Source: Actinomycetales bacterium
GTDB lineage: Bacteria; Actinomycetota; Actinomycetes; S36-B12
Direction: 5' to 3'
DNA: 64,000 bases
NCBI GenBank assembly: GCA_018970025.1
Contig: JAGWXF010000016.1
Span: forward strand, 1-64,000
Positions 1-8,401 of the stretch are shown here, piece by piece. Within the stretch, counting starts at the first letter, position 1. Each line of letters begins with the position of its first letter. Position numbers and translations under genes: made by a program. The notes under the pieces were generated by a model. The model worked only from the letters and a program-made list of their open reading frames with translations. It was not told the DNA's origin and did no database searches.

Positions 1-156
1 TTCCTCGTCGGATCATGGGACGAGCACCGAACGCAGCATGAGGTACGGTTCGTGGCCTCCGATCGGGAGGCGGAGGATCGGGTGACCGCCCTGTCCGAGC
101 CGGCGCCGACGACGAGGCACCTGTTCGCGGTCGACGTCCCCCGGCACTTCCGATAG
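1..156 (+). CDS. C-terminal fragment of an unidentified protein
   Basis: The frame is open from the window edge and closes at TAG 154-156, leaving the last 51 residues of a protein that ends in VDVPRHFR. The fragment is rich in charged residues and has no membrane segment. Its codons are GC-rich at third positions, like its neighbours. It lies 12 bases upstream of the transporter gene at 169 on the same strand, so the two could be co-transcribed. I do not recognise the family from this tail. Confidence 0.6.
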   Translation, partial: FLVGSWDEHRTQHEVRFVASDREAEDRVTALSEPAPTTRHLFAVDVPRHFR

Positions 157-168
157 TCAGGCAGGCAT

Positions 169-1020
169 GTGACAGCGATCATCTTCGGCCTGCTGACGGC
201 AGCGCTGTTCGCCACCAGCACGCTGAGCACCTCGCGTGCGATCCGGATCATCCCGGCCCAGTCGATCGTCGGGTCATCGATGCTCATCGGGCTGGTCCTC
301 ACGATCCCGTTCGCGATCGCGGACGGGATCCCGGATGGCCTGCGGGGCGGCACGATCGTGTGGTTCCTCGTCTCGGGCCTGGGCAATGTGGGCGGCCTGC
401 TGCTGGTCAACGCCGCCCTGAAGGTCGGCAAGGTCGGCATCGTCGCCCCGATCGTGGCAACCGAGGGGGCCATCTCCGCGGTCTTCGCGGCCGCCCTCGG
501 CGAGTCGGTCATGCCGATCGCCGCCTTCGTGCTCCTGCTCATCGTCGCTGGCGTGGTGCTCTCGGCCGTCGCCCCGGATCCAGAGCCGCTCGAGCACGAG
601 CGCCCCTTGCGTGCGGTGCTGCTTGCCACGGCAGCCGCAGCCGCCTTCGGCGTCAGCCTGTTCGCCACCGGCTACCTGAGCGACGACCTGCCGACGTCCT
701 GGCTGCTCCTGCCGGCCCGGATCATCGGGGTGCTGGTGCTGGCCATACCGCTGCTCGTCCTCGGCCGACTGCGGATGACCCGACGGGCGCTGCCCTTCGT
801 GATCGTCATCGGGTTCGCGGAGGTGATCGGCTTCTCGGCGTTCACGATCGGCGCGCGCGACAGCGTCGCGATCGCCTCGGTGCTCGCCTCGCAGTTCGCG
901 AGCATCGGGGCGGTGGGCGCCTACCTGCTGTTCAAGGAACGCCTCGGCAGGCTGCAGGTCCTCGGTGTGGTGATGCTCGTCGTCGGGGTCGCGACCCTGA
1001 CGATCCTGCGCTCCGGCTGA
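169..1020 (+). CDS. EamA/DMT-family transporter
   Basis: A 283-residue integral membrane protein with about ten hydrophobic helices in two five-helix halves, the size and layout of drug/metabolite transporter (EamA) family permeases. It should sit in the cytoplasmic membrane and export or import a small metabolite that sequence does not reveal. The start is GTG at 169. The second half ends in a YLLFKERL segment followed by a final helix, typical of EamA repeats. It follows the preceding gene fragment by 12 bases and converges on the small membrane gene ending at 1048. The family call is firm; the substrate is unknown. Confidence 0.85.
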   Translation: MTAIIFGLLTAALFATSTLSTSRAIRIIPAQSIVGSSMLIGLVLTIPFAIADGIPDGLRGGTIVWFLVSGLGNVGGLLLVNAALKVGKVGIVAPIVATEGAISAVFAAALGESVMPIAAFVLLLIVAGVVLSAVAPDPEPLEHERPLRAVLLATAAAAAFGVSLFATGYLSDDLPTSWLLLPARIIGVLVLAIPLLVLGRLRMTRRALPFVIVIGFAEVIGFSAFTIGARDSVAIASVLASQFASIGAVGAYLLFKERLGRLQVLGVVMLVVGVATLTILRSG

Positions 1021-1047
1021 TCAGGCTGACCGGCCGGGCGTGGGCCC

Positions 1048-1287
1048 TCAGGTGAGGATGACGGTCTGCCGCTGCGCCCGCAGTGACATCACCAGGGCCA
1101 CGATCCAGCCGATGATGGTCCAGCCCAGCAGCAGGTTGATCCAGAAGACGAGCCAGTGCGGCACGTCGCGAACTGCAGCGATGGCCCACGGCAGCATGTA
1201 GCCGGCCGACAGGATCGCCACGACAACGGCCACCACCTTGGTGATCGTCCAGGACTTGGCCTCGGGCTCGATGATCGCGTTCGTCAT
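1048..1287 (-). CDS. Small two-helix membrane protein, superinfection-immunity (Imm) family-like
   Basis: A 79-residue protein starting at ATG 1287. After a polar N-terminus it has two hydrophobic helices (about residues 16-36 and 45-68) and a short basic tail. The second helix region carries HWLVFWINLLLGWTIIGWI, the hallmark of the bacterial superinfection immunity family named after phage T4 Imm. Such genes are common in bacterial chromosomes with no known phage role, so this name is not evidence of a prophage. It lies 22 bases downstream of the gene at 1310-1693 on the same strand and is probably co-transcribed with it. Confidence 0.75.
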   Translation of the reverse strand: MTNAIIEPEAKSWTITKVVAVVVAILSAGYMLPWAIAAVRDVPHWLVFWINLLLGWTIIGWIVALVMSLRAQRQTVILT

Positions 1288-1309
1288 GGGGGCATCGTAC
1301 GGTTCGCGC

Positions 1310-1693
1310 CTAGTCGACGATGACCCTGTGCTCCCCCTGGGCGATCCACTCCTGCACCGCCCGGCGGGACATGCCTCGCTGGCCGCAGTCGCACCACGCC
1401 GGCAGCCAGTCGTCGTCCTCGGTGCCGGGGGCCTGGAGCAGGTCGAACCAGCGACGGGCGTGGTGGGCGTGGTGCGGGGTGTCAGGGAGGTCTCGATCAC
1501 CGTGGCTGCGGGCGCGGATGCTGGAGGCGTAGACCAGGCCGATATCGGTGTCGTACACGGTGGCGAGGTGGTGGCTTGCCGCGCACATGACCCGGAGCTG
1601 GGCCGCCTGGCTGCCGCCTGAGGCAAGCCGTTCCCAGGCCTGCTGGGCCTTCGAGCTGCGCTCTGATCGATCGAGGATCTCAGGGACTGGCAC
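1310..1693 (-). CDS. Hypothetical protein
   Basis: A 127-residue soluble protein reading from GTG 1693. It has a helical N-terminus, a histidine-rich middle (TPHHAHHARRWF) and a C-terminal segment with a CDC cysteine pair and a basic helix (MSRRAVQEW). These could bind metal, but I recognise no characterised family. Codon use and the same-strand gap of 22 bases to the small membrane gene support a real gene. No clear ribosome-binding site precedes the GTG, so the start is uncertain. Confidence 0.6.
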   Translation of the reverse strand: MPVPEILDRSERSSKAQQAWERLASGGSQAAQLRVMCAASHHLATVYDTDIGLVYASSIRARSHGDRDLPDTPHHAHHARRWFDLLQAPGTEDDDWLPAWCDCGQRGMSRRAVQEWIAQGEHRVIVD

Positions 1694-1997
1694 ACCAGCA
1701 CGCTAGGCGAGGAGTCGGGGGCGGCGGGCCCGGGGAGCAACGCGGTAGCCGCAATGCTCGGTCAGCAGCGAGTGCCCCGATGCCTGCCGGAGGCAGGCGA
1801 GCGGCGGGGGAGCGGCCTGGCCTGGACCCCTGGCTGCCGCTCCACCCGCCGCCGCGCGCACGATCAGCGATGGTGGCGGCCGCCCAATCCCCCGCGTCGT
1901 GCGGCCTCAACGTCGATCCGCCCCCGGATCGCTCTCGCTGTGTCGTGCGGCACGATCATGGGAGCAGGGTCTGACATTCGGGCGCCTGACACGTTGG
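1694..1997. other. Intergenic stretch without a supported gene
   Basis: About 300 bases between the GTG at 1693 and the stop of the membrane protein at 1998. Open frames exist on both strands because of the high GC content. None has a ribosome-binding site, conserved motifs or plausible composition. I see no RNA gene or strong hairpin. It may hold the promoter of the minus-strand gene 1310-1693. Confidence 0.4.
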
Positions 1998-2504
1998 CTA
2001 TGTGCAGGTCAGGCTGCCGGAGCACAGCAGGCTCGAGCCCAGGAATCCGGCGCCCGCCAGGGCGACGCCGGCCAGGGGCAGGAGGTAGGCGCTGCCGCGG
2101 AGGACTCGCGCGATGCCCGAGCGCCTGCGCCGGGTCAGTGCCCAGGCCAGCCATCCGGTCAGGATGGCAACCAGGCAGAGCGCGACGGTGGCCCAGACGC
2201 CCAGGAAGAGCAGCCACGTCCATACGGAGATGGCATCCGGGCCTGGGTCGAACAGGAAGATGGTGAAGGGGGCCACCACGCCAGCGACGGCCCCCAGGAG
2301 CAGCCAGGTCACCGTCATCACGATCGGCAGTGCCGGCCCAACCGCTCGGGCGGGCGTCGGGGCGATCGCAGGATGTGCGGGGCCGCTGGCTGGGACGTGA
2401 CCGGATGCCAGCCCCTGACTCGGCCAGGTCGGCTGGCTCGGCCAGGTCGGCTGGGCGGGCGACATGGGCCCTGGCTGGCCGGGATCTGCGCGGGGATCAG
2501 TCAC
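1998..2504 (-). CDS. Hypothetical four-helix membrane protein with proline-rich N-terminus
   Basis: A 168-residue protein whose first 55 residues are rich in Pro, Ala, Ser and Gln, followed by about four membrane helices. Its GTG start (2504-2502) overlaps the rmuC stop by four bases (GTGA), so translation is probably coupled to rmuC. The N-terminal part contains an exact tandem duplication of an 18-base unit at 2419-2454 that encodes PTWPSQ twice. A cytoplasmic proline-rich tail on a membrane domain suggests protein contacts, but no function is recognised. Confidence 0.65.
   Translation of the reverse strand: MTDPRADPGQPGPMSPAQPTWPSQPTWPSQGLASGHVPASGPAHPAIAPTPARAVGPALPIVMTVTWLLLGAVAGVVAPFTIFLFDPGPDAISVWTWLLFLGVWATVALCLVAILTGWLAWALTRRRRSGIARVLRGSAYLLPLAGVALAGAGFLGSSLLCSGSLTCT
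2419..2454. repeat. 18-bp tandem duplication inside a coding region
   Basis: Two identical 18-base copies (2419-2436 and 2437-2454) lie head to tail inside the N-terminal region of the minus-strand membrane protein. They encode the duplicated hexapeptide PTWPSQ. Perfect identity suggests a recent slippage or duplication event. Confidence 0.85.
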
Positions 2505-3652
2505 GCTGGCATGGTAGGCGCACCGCCCGCATTCGACTGGCGCAGGTGCCCGGTGATCTCAGCAGGCGCATCCAGGGACTTGGCGATGGGGATGCCCAGG
2601 TCGTGCATCTGCCGAGCCGAGACGAGCACCCTGCTGTCGAGTGAGCCGATGAGGCCGTTGTAGCTCTCGACGGCTCGCTCCAGGCCCTTGCGCATATGGT
2701 CGACGTGCTCGGTCAGCACGCCGAGGCGCGCCAGGAGCTCGGCGCCGACCTGCTGGATCAGCTCGGCATTGCGGGCCAGGTCATTGCGCTGGTAGCCGAA
2801 GGCGATCGTGCGCAGCATGGCGAGCATCGACGTCGGCGTCGCGATCACCACATTGGACTGGAACGACTTCTCCAGCAGCAGCCCGTCGGAGGACAGGGCC
2901 TCCTGGAGCAACGACTCCAGTGGCATGAACATGATCACGAAGTCCGGGCTCCTGGCCGAGTCGGCGTAGCGCTTGCCGGCGAGCTCCTTGGCCCTGGCGA
3001 GGACATCGGCCGCGTGCTTGCGCATCAGGTCAGCGGACTCCGGGCCGTCAGCCCTGCCGATGGCCTCCCAGTAGGCGTCGAAGGGGAACTTGGCATCGAT
3101 CAGGATCTCGGCACCGCCCGGCATCAGCACGACGATGTCCGGACGCGACATGCCGGCCTCGGCACTGCGGGTGTCCTGCCGGCGGAAGTGCACCCCCTCG
3201 ACCAGGCCGGAGTGCTCCAGCAGGCGCTCCAGCTGCATCTCGCCCCATTGGCCGCGGGTCTTGCCGCTCGACATGGCGATGACCAGCTGCTTGGTGGCGG
3301 CCTCCAGGGTCGCGACATTCCCCTGGACGGCGGTGAGCCGCTCACGGAGCTCGGCATCGGTGCGGGCACGGTCCTTGTCGGACTGCATCGACTGCTGGCG
3401 CAGCGACTCCAGGGCGGTGCGGACCGGCTCGAGCCGGTCATCCAGGGACTGCGTAGCCTGCTGATCGAGCCGCAGCTGGTCGCGGTCGCGCTGCAGGGCG
3501 CTGACCTCTCCCCTCGCGGCATCGAGCTCGGCACGCCAGGTGGCCTCCCGCTCGCGGGCCGAGCGGCGCGCGGACTGACGGCCGCCCAGCCAGCCGACGA
3601 CCAGGCCGAGGATGAGGAGCACGGCTCCGACGATGATCGAGACAGCATCCAT
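2501..3652 (-). CDS. rmuC: DNA recombination protein RmuC
   Basis: A 383-residue RmuC-family protein. The N-terminus is one membrane helix (about residues 3-22, followed by GWLGGRQSARR). A long coiled coil follows to about residue 130, then the conserved nuclease-like core with GKTRGQWGEMQLERLLE, PDIVVLMPGG, ILIDAKFPFDAYWEA and MFMPLESLLQEAL. RmuC limits inversions and rearrangements between repeats; its core resembles restriction-type nucleases. I chose ATG 3652 because the family begins with the membrane helix just after it. The open frame extends upstream to 3748 without homology-like sequence. It overlaps the downstream gene by four bases. Confidence 0.93.
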   Translation of the reverse strand: MDAVSIIVGAVLLILGLVVGWLGGRQSARRSAREREATWRAELDAARGEVSALQRDRDQLRLDQQATQSLDDRLEPVRTALESLRQQSMQSDKDRARTDAELRERLTAVQGNVATLEAATKQLVIAMSSGKTRGQWGEMQLERLLEHSGLVEGVHFRRQDTRSAEAGMSRPDIVVLMPGGAEILIDAKFPFDAYWEAIGRADGPESADLMRKHAADVLARAKELAGKRYADSARSPDFVIMFMPLESLLQEALSSDGLLLEKSFQSNVVIATPTSMLAMLRTIAFGYQRNDLARNAELIQQVGAELLARLGVLTEHVDHMRKGLERAVESYNGLIGSLDSRVLVSARQMHDLGIPIAKSLDAPAEITGHLRQSNAGGAPTMPA

Positions 3653-3778
3653 AGGGCGCTCCGACGCAAAGTGGAAAGGGAGGTCCATCATCGCGCAGTG
3701 GCCTGACAGTACCGGGCCTATCGCCGCAATGGCGTCCGCATCGGTCATCCCTACCGGTTTCGTTCGGATTCAAATGAA

Positions 3779-3819
3779 ATTTCCGATTTCCCTCTGAAAT
3801 CGGGGAAATGCCCTAGCCT
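3779..3819. promoter_or_regulatory. Inverted repeat and candidate -10 upstream of the ABC transporter operon
   Basis: In an AT-richer stretch between rmuC and the binding-protein gene, a 12-base arm at 3779-3790 pairs with a 14-base arm at 3796-3809 (two-base bulge, five-base spacer). Five bases downstream is TAGCCT (3814-3819), which fits a TAnnnT actinobacterial -10 box. The start codon is at 3866. The repeat would overlap the -35 region, as expected for a repressor operator. Assignment is by position and symmetry only. Confidence 0.45.
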
Positions 3820-3865
3820 GTGGCTCCGCGGTGCGCAGGTGCACCGCCGACGAACTGGAGGAAGC

Positions 3866-4897
3866 GTGAGAACTCTTCACCGCACGGGGGTCGTACTCGG
3901 GGGGATCATCGGCCTGGTGGCGTCATCGGCCCTTGCCGTATCGGCTGCCGGGCCGGCCGCGGCCGCCGACACCGACGTCAAGATCGGCACGGTCGCGATC
4001 AACGCCATGGGCCAGATTCCCTGGGGCGTGTCGTCAGGGATCTTCAAGAAGAACGGCATCAACGTCACCGAGGTGCGCATCTTCCCGGCGCCGCCGCCCA
4101 CCCTTGCGGCGCTGGCCGCTGGCGCCGTGCAGATCGGCTATGCGCCGTCCATCGCCGTCATCAATGCCTACGCCAACAGCGGCATGGCGCTGAAGATCCT
4201 GGCCCCCGCGGACGGGTACCGCCGCAGCGAGCTGTCCTCCGCGAAGAAGGATCCCGCGCTGGCAGCCAAGCTGGACGACACGGGCGTGTGCATCAGCCCG
4301 ACGAGCGGCATCACCTCCTGGAAGGACCTGTCCGGCAAGACGGTTGCCGTCCCGGCCCGCAAGACCCAGGGAGAGGTGACCATCGCCCAGGCAGTGGTGA
4401 AGGACGGCGGGAACCCCGGCTCGATCAACTGGGTCGTGCTGCCCTTCCCGACCATGATCGACGCGGTCAAGTCCGGCAAGGTCAACGCCGCCTTCACGGT
4501 GGAGCCGTTCACCTCCCTGTGCACGAGCAATGGGCTGAAGAACCTCGGCTCGCCGGGCATCCAGTTCTTCGACATCGAGAACGCCATCGGCCTGTGGGTC
4601 ACCACGGCTGACTGGGCAGCGCAGAATCCGCAGGCCGTGCTGGGCTTCCAGAAGTCGATCAAGGAGATCCAGACGTTCGGGAACACCAAGGCCGGCTGGG
4701 ACAAGCTGCTGCAGTCAGCCAACCCGACCTACACCGAGGTCGACCTGGAGACCGCGCGAAAGGCCAACCCCTCGTACTTCCCGCCCACGGTGGTGAAGTC
4801 CGACCTGCGGGGCCCGGCTGACAAGATGCTCGCTCTGGGGTACCTGACCAAGCCGCTGGACATCAACGGCCTGCTGCTGAAGCAGTACCGGGGCTAG
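3866..4897 (+). CDS. NitT/TauT-family ABC transporter substrate-binding protein
   Basis: A 343-residue secreted binding protein. The start is GTG 3866, placed nine bases after the start of a GGAGG box (3857-3861). The first ~35 residues form a signal peptide (basic N-terminus, hydrophobic core, AAAAD cleavage region). The mature part begins with the beta strand KIGTVAINAMGQIPWG and has the SGIFKKNGI and LAALAAGAVQIGYA elements of the NMT1/SsuA/TauA fold, which binds small organic anions such as sulfonates, nitrate or aromatic acids. It leads a four-gene importer operon with two permeases and one ATPase. The ligand is not predictable from sequence. Confidence 0.9.
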   Translation: MRTLHRTGVVLGGIIGLVASSALAVSAAGPAAAADTDVKIGTVAINAMGQIPWGVSSGIFKKNGINVTEVRIFPAPPPTLAALAAGAVQIGYAPSIAVINAYANSGMALKILAPADGYRRSELSSAKKDPALAAKLDDTGVCISPTSGITSWKDLSGKTVAVPARKTQGEVTIAQAVVKDGGNPGSINWVVLPFPTMIDAVKSGKVNAAFTVEPFTSLCTSNGLKNLGSPGIQFFDIENAIGLWVTTADWAAQNPQAVLGFQKSIKEIQTFGNTKAGWDKLLQSANPTYTEVDLETARKANPSYFPPTVVKSDLRGPADKMLALGYLTKPLDINGLLLKQYRG

Positions 4898-4931
4898 TCG
4901 GCACCAGGATCGAACAAGCGAAGGAGTCGCC

Positions 4932-5690
4932 TTGCCAGCAGTGATCCGCCGGATTCCGGCTGGTCTGGTCTCGGCGGTCGTCGCGCTGCTCGTGTGGCAG
5001 CTCGTCGGCACCGTCGGGCCACTGGCAGGCGACTCCTTCGCGACCGCCTCCGAGGCCATCGGCGCACTCGCGCTGCTGCTCGGCGACCCGCAGTTCTGGG
5101 GGGCCGTCCTGGAGACCCTGCAGATGGCCGTCCTCGGCTTCGTCATCTCGATGGCGATCGGGGTCCCGCTGGGCTTCCTGATCGGCCTGAGCCGATTCGC
5201 CTACCGATCCACGAAGTTCACCTTCGACTTCTTCAAGGTCATCCCACCCATCGTCCTCATCCCAATTGCCATCCTGGTCATCGGGCCGAGTATCGCCATG
5301 GGCGTGTGGCTGGTGGTGTTCGCGAATGTCTTCGCCGCTGCCATCCAGACCGCCTACGGCGTGCGTGATGCCGACCCCGTCCTCCTGGAGACGATGCGCT
5401 GCTACCGGATGGGCGTGCTCCAGCAGATCCGGTACGTCCGGCTGCCGAGCGCCTCCGTGCAGATCGCGATCAGCATGCGAATCGCGGCAGCGGCCAGCTT
5501 GATCGTCGCGGTCGTCGCCGGTCTCGTCGGCGGTGCCCCGGGCCTGGGTCACCTGCTCGCCCTCTACCAGTCGTCGGGCACGTCCGATCGCACCTATGCG
5601 GTCGTGCTGGCCCTGGGCATCCTCGGCCTGACGATCTCGCGGCTCATCGTGCGAGCCCAGCGGCGCGTCGTGTTCTGGAGCGGTCGATGA
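4932..5690 (+). CDS. ABC transporter permease (NitT/TauT type)
   Basis: A 252-residue membrane permease with about six helices and the ABC permease coupling loop (ETMRCYRMGVLQQIRYVRLP, about residues 153-172). TTG 4932 is preferred as start because AAGGAG at 4920-4925 is six bases away; the GTG nine bases further on is too distant. It follows the binding-protein gene by 34 bases and overlaps the next permease by four (ATGA). It should pair with the second permease as a heterodimeric channel. Confidence 0.9.
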   Translation: MPAVIRRIPAGLVSAVVALLVWQLVGTVGPLAGDSFATASEAIGALALLLGDPQFWGAVLETLQMAVLGFVISMAIGVPLGFLIGLSRFAYRSTKFTFDFFKVIPPIVLIPIAILVIGPSIAMGVWLVVFANVFAAAIQTAYGVRDADPVLLETMRCYRMGVLQQIRYVRLPSASVQIAISMRIAAAASLIVAVVAGLVGGAPGLGHLLALYQSSGTSDRTYAVVLALGILGLTISRLIVRAQRRVVFWSGR

Positions 5691-6463
5691 GACGGGCCTG
5701 GAACTGGCTGCTGGCCATCCTGATCGGCGGATGGCTGCCGGTGCTGCTCATTGCCTGGTGGTGGACCTCCAGCGCCGACTCCACCGATCCGTTCTTCCCG
5801 CCCCTGTCGCAGATCTGGGAGCAGTTCAAGCTCAACTGGATCTGGCAGTACTGGGGGGTGCATGTGATGCCGACCCTGGAGAACCTCGCGGCCGGCTTCA
5901 TCCTGGCAGCGGCGATCGGCATCCTCCTCGGCGTCCTGGTCGGCTCGGCGCCCACGGCCGCGCGCTATATCGAGCCGCTGGTGGACTTCTTCAGGTCCAT
6001 CCCCCCGATCGCGCTGGTGCCCGTCTTCATCCTGATCCTCGGACTGGACGCCAGCATGCGCATCGCGTCTATCGCGTTCGCGGCCTCCTTCCCGATCCTG
6101 CTCAGCACCATCGAGGGCGTCCGATCGACCAACGTCGTCCTGCTCGACACCGCTACCACCTTCCGGCTGACCCGGGCGCAGGTGCTGTGGCGAGTGCGCT
6201 ACCCGAATGCACTGCCGACGGTATTCGCCGGGCTGCAGGTCGGCTTCCAGATCGCATTCATCGTCGCGATCGCCTCGGAGATCCTCGGCGCAGGATTCGG
6301 CATCGGGGCATTCACCCAGATGTCCACGGACTCGTTCATGATCCTGGACGCATGGACCGGCGTCCTCCTGCTGGGCATCCTGGGCTACCTGCTGAACATC
6401 CTGTTCGACATCGTGGAGCGGCTGTCGCTGCGCTGGTACGTCGGCCAGAAGAGGCTCGCCTGA
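5687..6463 (+). CDS. ABC transporter permease (NitT/TauT type), second subunit
   Basis: A 258-residue permease with about six membrane helices, a periplasmic N-terminal stretch after the first helix, and the coupling loop DTATTFRLTRAQVLWRVRYP. The start codon ATG overlaps the stop of the preceding permease in an ATGA, so the two are translationally coupled. A large minus-strand open frame covers the same bases but is a high-GC shadow. Confidence 0.9.
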   Translation: MRRAWNWLLAILIGGWLPVLLIAWWWTSSADSTDPFFPPLSQIWEQFKLNWIWQYWGVHVMPTLENLAAGFILAAAIGILLGVLVGSAPTAARYIEPLVDFFRSIPPIALVPVFILILGLDASMRIASIAFAASFPILLSTIEGVRSTNVVLLDTATTFRLTRAQVLWRVRYPNALPTVFAGLQVGFQIAFIVAIASEILGAGFGIGAFTQMSTDSFMILDAWTGVLLLGILGYLLNILFDIVERLSLRWYVGQKRLA

Positions 6464-6475
6464 GGGCGGGAAGGG

Positions 6476-7270
6476 ATGACCGTGACGACAATCGCCATCG
6501 CCATCAGGGACGTGACGATGGAGTACCCATCGCCCGAAGGCGTCAAGCACGTCCTCGGCGGGGTGTCCTATGACGTCACCGAGGGCCACTACGTCTCGAT
6601 CGTCGGGCCGTCCGGGGTGGGCAAGACGACCCTGCTGCGACTGCTCACCGGCCTGGCCCAGCCGACCGGAGGCGAGATCCTGGTCCAGGGGAATCGACTG
6701 TCCGGGGCCCCGGAGGGCCTGGCCGTGGTGCTGCAGGACTACACCAGGTCGCTCATGCCGTGGCTGACGGTCGAGAAGAACATCGCCCTGCCGCTGCGCA
6801 ATGCCCGGCTCGACAATGCCCGGCTCAGCAAGGCGCAGGTGCGCGAGCGCATCGACGGGGCACTGGCCGAGGTCGGGCTGGAGGGCAATGCCAAGGCATA
6901 TCCGTGGCAGCTCTCCGGGGGCATGCAGCAGCGGGTCAGCATCGCGCGTGCCCTGGCCGTGCGCCCGAGGATCCTGGTGATGGACGAGCCCTTCGCATCG
7001 GTCGATGCGCAGACCCGCTTCGACCTGGAGGATCTCGTGCTGAAGGTCCGGGCCGACTTCGGCATTACCACGATCATGGTGACCCATGACATCGACGAGG
7101 CCGTCTACCTCTCTGACGAGGTCGTCGTCCTGCACGGCCGGCCGGCTCAGGTAACCGATGTCGTGTCGGTTGAGCTGCCGTTCCCCAGATCGCAGGTCGA
7201 GACGCGCAATGATCACCGCTTCGCCGAGTTGCGAACGCGGATCTACGAGAAGGTGCGGGGGCTGAGCTAG
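6476..7270 (+). CDS. ABC transporter ATP-binding protein (NitT/TauT type)
   Basis: A 264-residue ATPase with Walker A GPSGVGKTT (about residues 44-52), Q-loop VVLQDYTR, ABC signature LSGGMQQRVSIARAL, Walker B ILVMDEPF and a VTHD switch histidine. It energises import by the two upstream permeases and is 12 bases downstream of the second. A short internal duplication (NARLDNARL) lies in the helical domain. Twelve bases after its stop, the flavin monooxygenase begins, suggesting transport and catabolism genes share a transcript. Confidence 0.93.
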   Translation: MTVTTIAIAIRDVTMEYPSPEGVKHVLGGVSYDVTEGHYVSIVGPSGVGKTTLLRLLTGLAQPTGGEILVQGNRLSGAPEGLAVVLQDYTRSLMPWLTVEKNIALPLRNARLDNARLSKAQVRERIDGALAEVGLEGNAKAYPWQLSGGMQQRVSIARALAVRPRILVMDEPFASVDAQTRFDLEDLVLKVRADFGITTIMVTHDIDEAVYLSDEVVVLHGRPAQVTDVVSVELPFPRSQVETRNDHRFAELRTRIYEKVRGLS

Positions 7271-7282
7271 GAGGGTTGGACG

Positions 7283-8401
7283 ATGACTCGGCATGCCGAG
7301 ATCGCAGGCGCGGGGATTGCCGGACTGGGCCTTGCCTGCCAGCTGGCCCAGGCGGGCTGGAGCGTGCGGGTGCACGAGCGTGCCTGGGAGGTACGCGAGT
7401 CCGGTGCCGGCATTGCCCTGGGCCAGAACGGCGTCGATGCGATGCGCACGATCGGCGCGTTCGAAGGGGCCATCGAAGGCGGCTGCCGAATCCGATCGTG
7501 GAACATCGTCGACCAGTGGGGCAGGACCCTGCAGGAGGAGTACCTGTCGACCGAGCTGTACTCCATCCCGCGCAGCTCGCTGCTGCGGGCACTGCACGAG
7601 CGCGCCGAGTCCCTCGGGGTCGATGTGCAGGTCGCATCCCGCGCCGTCGGGGCCCGACCCGGGGCGCTCGTGCTCGATGACGGCAGCCAGCTGCCTGCTG
7701 ACCTCGTGGTGGGAGCGGATGGGGTGCGATCCAGCGTGCGCGCGTCGCTGCAGGACTACGGCTTGCGGGTACGCCGGGTCGACCTTCGGGTCGCCGGGCT
7801 GCGCGCCCGGATGCCGGCGGTGGCCTCCGACCCCACGGATGGCATGCGGGAGTGGCTCTCCGGACGCCGACGGGTAGGCCTGCTGCCGCTGGACGGCCGG
7901 GACGTTGCGATCTACATGTTCTGCCCTCCGCAGGACACGCAGGGCCGGCATGTCCCGCTCGACGTGGCGTCCTGGCTGCGCAGCTACCCGCACCTGCAGG
8001 GCGTATTCGAGCGGGTGCCGCCAGACAGCTCATGGGGAGAGGTGATCGAGACGCATTGCCAGCACTGGTCCGTCGGCAATGTGGCCCTGATCGGCGATGC
8101 GGCCTTCTCGATGGCGCCGAACCTCGGGCAGGGCGGATGCACGGCACTGCAGGCAGCCATCACATTGACCCAGTCGGTTGCCGACGCAGCGGATATTCCG
8201 GCGGCACTTCGCGCATGGGAGGCCAAGGAGCGGCCGCATGTCGACTACGTGCAGAAGTGGTCCGGCCGCTACAGCCGCCTGTGCTCCAAGACCCCCGGAC
8301 CGGCGCTGCGAGTCCGCTCGATGCTGTTCAGCGCCTGGGGCCGCTCCGAGCGGCTGAACGATCGCTTCGCCGGGGTCGAGGCCAGGCTGCTGCAGGCCTG
8401 A
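7283..8401 (+). CDS. FAD-dependent monooxygenase, salicylate/hydroxybenzoate hydroxylase-like
   Basis: A 372-residue group A flavoprotein monooxygenase. It has the ADP-binding GAGIAGLGLACQLAQAG near the N-terminus, the LVVGADGVRSSVR motif in the middle, and the FAD-ribityl motif ALIGDAAFSMAPNLGQGG near residue 275. These enzymes use NAD(P)H and O2 to hydroxylate aromatic or N-heterocyclic acids. An AGGAGG box precedes ATG 7283. Its TGA overlaps the ATG of the next gene by one base. Lying directly after an importer, it probably acts on the imported compound. Confidence 0.85.
   Translation: MTRHAEIAGAGIAGLGLACQLAQAGWSVRVHERAWEVRESGAGIALGQNGVDAMRTIGAFEGAIEGGCRIRSWNIVDQWGRTLQEEYLSTELYSIPRSSLLRALHERAESLGVDVQVASRAVGARPGALVLDDGSQLPADLVVGADGVRSSVRASLQDYGLRVRRVDLRVAGLRARMPAVASDPTDGMREWLSGRRRVGLLPLDGRDVAIYMFCPPQDTQGRHVPLDVASWLRSYPHLQGVFERVPPDSSWGEVIETHCQHWSVGNVALIGDAAFSMAPNLGQGGCTALQAAITLTQSVADAADIPAALRAWEAKERPHVDYVQKWSGRYSRLCSKTPGPALRVRSMLFSAWGRSERLNDRFAGVEARLLQA

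Noticed and set aside
1048-1287. Prophage remnant suggested by a superinfection-immunity-like protein
   Set aside because: No phage structural, integrase or lysis gene is nearby; this family is common in ordinary chromosomes.
1680-1910. 76-codon minus-strand frame in the 1694-1997 gap
   Set aside because: It is Pro/Arg/Ala low-complexity with no ribosome-binding site and overlaps the start of the neighbouring gene.
5594-7993. Long open frame on the minus strand opposite the ABC operon (799 codons)
   Set aside because: It lies over three well-supported plus-strand genes, has shadow-like composition (His, Arg, Pro, Asp rich) and no recognisable motif. High-GC codon bias produces such antisense frames.
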